Source: JAGNKE01 sp964583335 (GTDB lineage Bacteria > Pseudomonadota > Alphaproteobacteria > Micavibrionales > Micavibrionaceae). From it: a stretch of DNA of 64,000 nucleotides. The position numbers were made by a program, and so were the translations under genes. The notes beneath the pieces are model-generated. The model was not told the origin of the DNA and did no database searches. It saw only the letters and a list, made by a program, of their open reading frames with translations. Location of the stretch: positions 248,001 to 312,000 of the forward strand of contig CAZOVG010000002.1 of the NCBI GenBank assembly GCA_964583335.1, given 5' to 3'. How positions within the stretch are numbered: position 1 is the first letter of the stretch; the number at the start of each line of letters is the position of its first letter. Positions 59,069 to 64,000 of the stretch are shown piece by piece.

Positions 59069-60313
59069 CTACGCCGCCTTCTTTTCGTACTTCGCGCGGC
59101 GTTCGGTCAGGTCGCCGAGGCCGGATTTGAGTTCCTTCACGTGCCACGGCAAGCCCTGTTTCGCGACTTCTTCCATGAACGGGTCGGGGTCGAGCTGCTC
59201 GACGTTCCAGACGCCGGGCTCCTTGCCCCAGAAGCCCTTGGCCAGCATGATCGCGCCCGTCACCGGGGGAACGCCCGTGGTGTAAGAGACGGCCTGCGCC
59301 TGCACTTCCTCATGCGTCTTCGCGTGGTCGCAGACGTTATAGATCAGCACGGTTTTTTTCTTGCCGTCCTTCACTCCGGTGATGACGCAGCCGATGGAGG
59401 TCTTGCCCGTGTAATTTTCGGCCAGAGAAGACGGCTCCGGCAAGAGGGTTTTCAGGAACTGGATCGGCACGATCTCCACGCCGTTATGCTTCACGGGGTC
59501 GATGCGGGTCATGCCGACATTCTGCAGCACCTCCATGTGCTTGATGTATTCATCGCCGAAGGTCATCCAGAAGCGGATGCGCTTGAGCCCCTTGATGTTC
59601 TGCACGAGGGATTCCAGCTCTTCGTGGTACAGAAGATAGCTGGCCTTTTCGCCGACTTCGGGATAGTCGATCATCTTGCGGAACTCCAGCGGCTCCGTCT
59701 CGATCCATTTGCCGTTTTCCCAGTATTTGCCGCGCTGGGTCACTTCGCGCAGGTTGATCTCCGGGTTGAAATTGGTGGCGAAGGCCTGCCCGTGATTGCC
59801 CGCGTTGCAGTCGATGATGTCGATCTCGTGGATCTCGTCGAACAGGTTTTTCTGGGCGTAGGCGCAGTAAATGTTCGTCTGGCCGGGGTCAAAGCCGCAG
59901 CCGAGGATGGCCACGATGCCCGCCTTTTTGAATTTGTCCTGATAAGCCCATTGCCAGTGATATTCGAACTTGGCCTCGTCGATCGGCTCGTAATTCGCCG
60001 TATCCATGTAGTTGACCTTGGTTTCGAGGCAGGCGTCCATGATGGCGAGGTCCTGATAGGGGAGCGCCATGTTGATCACGAGATCGGGCTTGATTTTGTT
60101 GATGAGTGCAACGGTCTCGGCCACGTTGTCGGCGTCGAGCTTATAGATCTCGATGTCCTGGCCCAGGAATTGTTTGCATTCCTGCTTGATCTTTTCGCAC
60201 TTGGAGAGGGTGCGGCTGGCCAGATGGATGCCCTTGAAAACATCGCGGTTCATCGCGCATTTCTTGGCCACGACGTTCCCGGCTGCGCCGGCTCCGATAA
60301 TCAGCACGTTCAT
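59069..60313 (-). CDS. Carboxynorspermidine / carboxyspermidine synthase (saccharopine dehydrogenase family)
   Basis: NADPH-dependent enzyme of about 414 residues that joins putrescine or diaminopropane with aspartate semialdehyde. The start MNVLIIGAGAAGNVVAKKCAMN is the Rossmann nucleotide-binding loop. NYMDTANYEPIDEAKFEYHWQW and ILGCGFDPGQTNIYCAYA are conserved in the carboxynorspermidine dehydrogenase branch. The C-terminal TGVPPVTGAIMLAKGF is also typical. The ATG at 60313 has AAGGGA upstream. Divergent from agmatine deiminase; the two transcripts probably share the 165-base control region. Confidence 0.92.
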   Translation of the reverse strand: MNVLIIGAGAAGNVVAKKCAMNRDVFKGIHLASRTLSKCEKIKQECKQFLGQDIEIYKLDADNVAETVALINKIKPDLVINMALPYQDLAIMDACLETKVNYMDTANYEPIDEAKFEYHWQWAYQDKFKKAGIVAILGCGFDPGQTNIYCAYAQKNLFDEIHEIDIIDCNAGNHGQAFATNFNPEINLREVTQRGKYWENGKWIETEPLEFRKMIDYPEVGEKASYLLYHEELESLVQNIKGLKRIRFWMTFGDEYIKHMEVLQNVGMTRIDPVKHNGVEIVPIQFLKTLLPEPSSLAENYTGKTSIGCVITGVKDGKKKTVLIYNVCDHAKTHEEVQAQAVSYTTGVPPVTGAIMLAKGFWGKEPGVWNVEQLDPDPFMEEVAKQGLPWHVKELKSGLGDLTERRAKYEKKAA

Positions 60314-60478
60314 CGCGTGTCCCTTCCCTGTTGCGTGTTGATTTTTCTTAGCAATTCGCGGGGGTTCGCGCAACAAGGATCATGCGGCGGAAGCCACCGG
60401 CGGGCCATTATTTTCGCGGTGTTTCCTTCGGGGCGGAAAGTTGCTATAAGGCGCGAGGTTTTCAAGGGAGGTCGGCGC

Positions 60479-61492
60479 ATGGGCGCAGGCATTCATATTC
60501 CGGCGGAATGGGCGCGGCAGGCGGAGGTCTGGACGGCGTGGCCCTCTCACGACGACGAGGACCGCTGGCCGGGGCAGCGGCTGACCGACGCGCGGGCGGA
60601 GGTGGCGCAGATGGTGCGCGCGCTCAGCCAAGGGCAGAAGGTCACCGTTCTGGCCTGCGGCGATGAAAGCGTGGCCGACGCCCGGGCGCAGGTCGGGGAC
60701 GTTGCGGGGATCGTTCCGGCGCTGTTCGGAGATACGTGGCTGCGCGATACCGGGCCTGTGTTCGGGATTGACGAGGCCGGACGGCTGGCCGCGCTGCGGT
60801 TCCGGGTCAATGGCTGGGGCGGAAAGTTTATCTATGAGCATGACGACACGGTCGGGGATTTTATTCTGGAGCGCACGGGCGCGCAGGAGCGGCGGTTCGA
60901 TTTCATTCTTGAGGGCGGGGCCGTCGAGCATGACGGGGCGGGCACGATCCTGACCACGCGGCAGTGCGTGCTGAACCCCAACCGGAACCCGGAGTGGACG
61001 CAGGAGGACGCGGAGAGAGCGCTGCGCGAGGCTTTCGGCGCGAAGCGGATCGTTTGGCTGGGCGAGGGCTTGCTCAACGACCATACGGACGGGCATATCG
61101 ATAATCTGGCGCGGTTCGTCGCGCCGGGGGTCGTCGCGTGCCCGGAGGCGTTTGGGCCAGATGATCCTAACGCGGCGCTTTATGAGGATACGGCAAAGGC
61201 GCTTAACGCTGAAGGCTTTGAGGTGGTCCGGATCCCCTCCCCCGGACTCGTGCATGATGAGAGCGGCGCGATCGTTCCGGCCTCGCACATGAATTTCGTG
61301 ATCGGGAACGCGGCCGTGGTGGTTCCCGTCTACGGCACGGCGTCGGCGGACGCGGCGGTTTCGGTCTTGCAAAGCCTGTTTCCCACGCGCACAATCGTTG
61401 CCGTGCGATCGAACACGTTATTGACGGGCGGCGGATCGTTTCACTGCATCACGCAGCAGATCCCGGCCTTACCCGCACTTTTGAGAGGATGA
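60479..61492 (+). CDS. aguA: Agmatine deiminase
   Basis: Hydrolyses agmatine to N-carbamoylputrescine and ammonia; 337 residues. The N-terminus PAEWARQAEVWTAWPSHDDEDRWPG is family-specific. DTWLRDTGPVF, LEGGAVEHDGAGTIL and NDHTDGHIDNLARF (catalytic His) follow, and the nucleophile Cys323 is in GGGSFHCITQQIP. The ATG at 60479 has AAGGGAGG at 60464-60471. An in-frame extension upstream has no start of merit. It is coupled to the amidase gene. Confidence 0.95.
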   Translation: MGAGIHIPAEWARQAEVWTAWPSHDDEDRWPGQRLTDARAEVAQMVRALSQGQKVTVLACGDESVADARAQVGDVAGIVPALFGDTWLRDTGPVFGIDEAGRLAALRFRVNGWGGKFIYEHDDTVGDFILERTGAQERRFDFILEGGAVEHDGAGTILTTRQCVLNPNRNPEWTQEDAERALREAFGAKRIVWLGEGLLNDHTDGHIDNLARFVAPGVVACPEAFGPDDPNAALYEDTAKALNAEGFEVVRIPSPGLVHDESGAIVPASHMNFVIGNAAVVVPVYGTASADAAVSVLQSLFPTRTIVAVRSNTLLTGGGSFHCITQQIPALPALLRG

Positions 61493-61497
61493 TTTCC

Positions 61498-62364
<867 letters not shown>

Positions 62365-62374
62365 CCTCCGGCTT

Positions 62375-63079
62375 TTATTGCGGGTTCGTAACGCGCTCAA
62401 ACGCCTTCGTGAAGCCCTTCAGGGAGACTTCGAGTCTGGCCATCTTACCGTCAGGGCGTAAATAGCCAACCTGAAGGGTGCTTTTGGCCTTCAACTGCGT
62501 GACCACATCATCGGCCATGTCGAGGTTGATCATGCAGCCTTCCGGCGCGCAAACATGGAAGGGTACGGTAGCCTGCTTGTCCTCTTCGAGAACCAGAAGC
62601 AGACCGGGTGGAAGGATTGCGCCCAGAGGAACAATAAAACGCATGCGCGGGATCGGCTTTTCGTCACGTTCGGCCATCATCACCACCACCATCAAGGCCT
62701 GCACGGTCTGATCGCCGTCCCAGATGAGGCGCTGGTACATATTGCAGGCTTTCTTGCCCGTATCGTCCTTGCCGCACTCCACGCGCCAATCCTGATAATC
62801 CTCGGCCTTGATCTCCTGCTTTGCGCCGAGCACGCTGAAGTCGGGCCGGATTTCGGCAGGTTGGGCGGGCGTGGACGGCGGCGGGACTTCCAGAGGCGCT
62901 TGCGGCGATCCGTCCATAGGGGGGCGAGCCGTTTGCGCGGCGGGCGGATGCACGTAGGTTGAAACGGACTTGGACGGGCTGGTTAGCCTGTCAATTAAAT
63001 CCGGCGCAAAGACAATCGCTCCGGCCACGACGCCCAGAGTTAGAACGATTAATCCCAATACAAGGTTGGTTTTGGTCAT
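62375..63079 (-). CDS. IalB (invasion-associated locus B) family protein
   Basis: 234 residues. An N-terminal membrane anchor or signal (LVLGLIVLTLGVVAGAIVF), a Pro-rich linker (40-75), then a periplasmic domain with DYQDWRVECGKDDTGKKACNMYQ, ALMVVVMMAERDEKPIPRMRF, FHVCAPEGCMINLDMADDVV. Four cysteines in the domain are probably disulfides, as in IalB. The name comes from Bartonella; general function is unclear. Confidence 0.9.
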   Translation of the reverse strand: MTKTNLVLGLIVLTLGVVAGAIVFAPDLIDRLTSPSKSVSTYVHPPAAQTARPPMDGSPQAPLEVPPPSTPAQPAEIRPDFSVLGAKQEIKAEDYQDWRVECGKDDTGKKACNMYQRLIWDGDQTVQALMVVVMMAERDEKPIPRMRFIVPLGAILPPGLLLVLEEDKQATVPFHVCAPEGCMINLDMADDVVTQLKAKSTLQVGYLRPDGKMARLEVSLKGFTKAFERVTNPQ

Positions 63080-63114
63080 GGCTTATCTTTTTATGCCGGG
63101 TACACAAGCAAGAG

Positions 63115-63561
63115 CTATACCACGAAATCCAGAGGCTGGGGGGTTTCGATGGTCGGGATATATTGCTTGCGGGCCTCGTTGCAGAGATATTTGAGGCTGA
63201 CGACCGAGAGCATGCCCAGGCCGCGCTGGTACCAGTCTTCGACCTGTTCGTCGAGGATGCGTTCATAGGAGCCGAAATGCCCCTCGTCCTCCATGGCGGA
63301 GCCGATAAAGCACTCGAAAATATCCTTGAGGGTGGTATTCTCGGGGTCCTCGACGTAATAGCCGCCCTTGGAGCCCTTGATCGAGGTGATGATGCCCGCG
63401 CTGGAGAGTTTTTGCAGGACCGGCTCCAGCGAGCGTTCCTTAAGGTGCGGGAAATAGCCTACAATTTCCGTATTCGGGACGGGGCGATCGGCCCGCCCGT
63501 TATAGGCGATAAAGAGGGCGACGTTCATCGCCACTTTCAGTCTGTTGGGTAATAACTCCAT
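63115..63561 (-). CDS. Rrf2 family transcriptional regulator without Fe-S cysteines
   Basis: 148 residues. The winged-helix N-terminus reads LKVAMNVALFIAYNG, then NTEIVGYFPHLKERSLEPVLQKLSSAGIITSIKGSKGGYYVE, which fits the family (HxL-x-LxxAGxxxSxRGxxGG). The loop that carries three Cys in IscR has none here, so iron-sulfur sensing of that kind is not expected. CymR-like proteins, which act on sulfur genes, also lack the cluster. It is divergent from the siroheme synthase gene and probably controls it and itself. Confidence 0.9.
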   Translation of the reverse strand: MELLPNRLKVAMNVALFIAYNGRADRPVPNTEIVGYFPHLKERSLEPVLQKLSSAGIITSIKGSKGGYYVEDPENTTLKDIFECFIGSAMEDEGHFGSYERILDEQVEDWYQRGLGMLSVVSLKYLCNEARKQYIPTIETPQPLDFVV

Positions 63562-63574
63562 GGGCCTATATATT

Positions 63575-63614
63575 ACATATTTTTTTTGTATTTACAATAT
63601 TTTTTTGTTATTTT
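63575..63614. promoter_or_regulatory. Tandem AT-rich repeat, possible Rrf2 operator
   Basis: Two similar units: ACATATTTTTTTTGTATTT from 63575 and ACAATATTTTTTTGTTATTT from 63594, 19 bases apart (about two DNA turns). They lie between the divergent Rrf2 and siroheme synthase starts. Confidence 0.45.
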
Positions 63615-63643
63615 ATACTCATTATCATACAGGAGCGCTCTTG

Positions 63644-64000
63644 ATGGCTTACATACCCCTGTTTCTGCGGGCTTCCGCCGAAACGCCCGCCCTTATTATC
63701 GGGGGCGGCGCGATCGCGGCCGCGAAAACGGAGGCACTGGCGAGCGTCGGGGCGAAGGTCGAGATCGTGGCGGACACCATCGGCGAATCCGTCCGCGCGC
63801 TCTGTTCGCAGCATGGTTTTAAGGTTACGGAAGCCCCGTATCAAGCGGAATTTATCAAGGGCCATGCGTTCGTCGTTGCCGCGACGGACGATGACGACCT
63901 GAACGGGCGGATTGCCGCCGATAGCCGGGCGCTCGGCGTTATGGTTAATGTTGTGGACAACCCGCCGCTGTGCGATTTCATTTTCCCGGCTCTGGTGCGG
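63644..64000 (+). CDS. cysG: Siroheme synthase N-terminal domain (precorrin-2 dehydrogenase), cut by window edge
   Basis: The first 119 codons are present. AYIPLFLRASAETPALIIGGGAIAAAKTEALASVGAKVEIVA is the NAD-binding Rossmann segment of CysG/Met8. FVVAATDDDDLNGRIAADSRALGVMVNVVDNPPLCDFIFPALV follows, as in this family. It oxidises precorrin-2 to sirohydrochlorin and adds iron for siroheme, the cofactor of sulfite and nitrite reductases. AGGAG at 63631-63635 supports the ATG at 63644. Whether a methyltransferase half is fused lies beyond the edge; a Met8-like stand-alone enzyme is possible. Confidence 0.88.
   Translation, partial: MAYIPLFLRASAETPALIIGGGAIAAAKTEALASVGAKVEIVADTIGESVRALCSQHGFKVTEAPYQAEFIKGHAFVVAATDDDDLNGRIAADSRALGVMVNVVDNPPLCDFIFPALVR

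Noticed and set aside
59141..60478. Upstream in-frame extension of agmatine deiminase
   Set aside because: The family N-terminus and AAGGGAGG fix the start at 60479; the rest is antisense to the carboxynorspermidine synthase gene.
63115..63561. IscR-type iron-sulfur regulator
   Set aside because: The three-Cys loop is absent, so the entry is kept as a cluster-free Rrf2 protein.

Overview
The window is one contiguous piece of an alphaproteobacterial chromosome of moderately high GC (judged by eye). It holds no phage, IS element, integrase or CRISPR array. The class assignment rests on lineage-typical genes: a DivK-type single-domain response regulator at the left edge, an EipB-like envelope protein, an HdaA-type DnaA regulator beside an AI-2E-family protein and a DUF2066 protein, a 52-residue aa3-oxidase subunit IV, an IalB protein, and one CtrA-like box (CTAA-N7-TTAACCAT) in front of a large hybrid kinase. 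The gene mix (polyamine synthesis through carboxyspermidine, a DotI/IcmL-domain protein, flagellin-junction proteins, chemoreceptors) suggests a motile, deep-branching or Micavibrio-like lineage. That last point is inference only.

Layout. 1-5.3 kb: divK (partial), eipB-like, a diguanylate cyclase, a translationally coupled pair of unknown genes and an alpha/beta hydrolase. 5.3-14.7 kb: a palindromic intergenic repeat, aspS, a small unknown gene, rnd, a SixA-like phosphatase, hdaA, an AI-2E permease, a DUF2066 protein, then purM-purN. 14.8-20.8 kb: a tiny oxidase subunit, a 7TM hybrid histidine kinase with HPt, ndk, and a three-gene set led by a RelA/SpoT-like protein. 20.8-29.8 kb: alaS, a hisN-like phosphatase, a hydrolase, a lytic transglycosylase, a cysteine-poor family-4-type uracil-DNA glycosylase and a DUF4139 protein. 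29.8-33.5 kb: flgK-flgL. 33.6-40 kb: a tight four-gene operon (MBL/beta-CASP hydrolase, AMP-phosphorylase-like enzyme, short PRPP-synthetase-like protein, SERCA-like P-type ATPase).

40-50.5 kb: two chemoreceptors (one soluble, one membrane-bound), a run of unknown genes in a lower-GC stretch around a tRNA-Arg, and a TorF-like porin. 50.9-56.5 kb: a 743-residue unknown protein, then a compact set of glycosyltransferase, methyltransferase, NUDIX protein and histidine phosphatase. 56.5-62.4 kb: a DUF805 protein and a divergent polyamine locus. Agmatine deiminase and N-carbamoylputrescine amidase make putrescine; carboxynorspermidine synthase and decarboxylase convert it to spermidine. An IcmL-domain gene and a small AT-rich gene lie inside the minus-strand arm. 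62.4-64 kb: an IalB protein and an Rrf2 regulator divergent from a truncated siroheme synthase gene.

The best candidates for undescribed biology are the 50.9-56.5 kb glycosyltransferase cassette, the RelA-like operon at 19.3-20.8 kb, the nucleotide-salvage and ion-pump operon at 33.6-40 kb, and the glycosylase that lacks the family-4 iron-sulfur cysteines.
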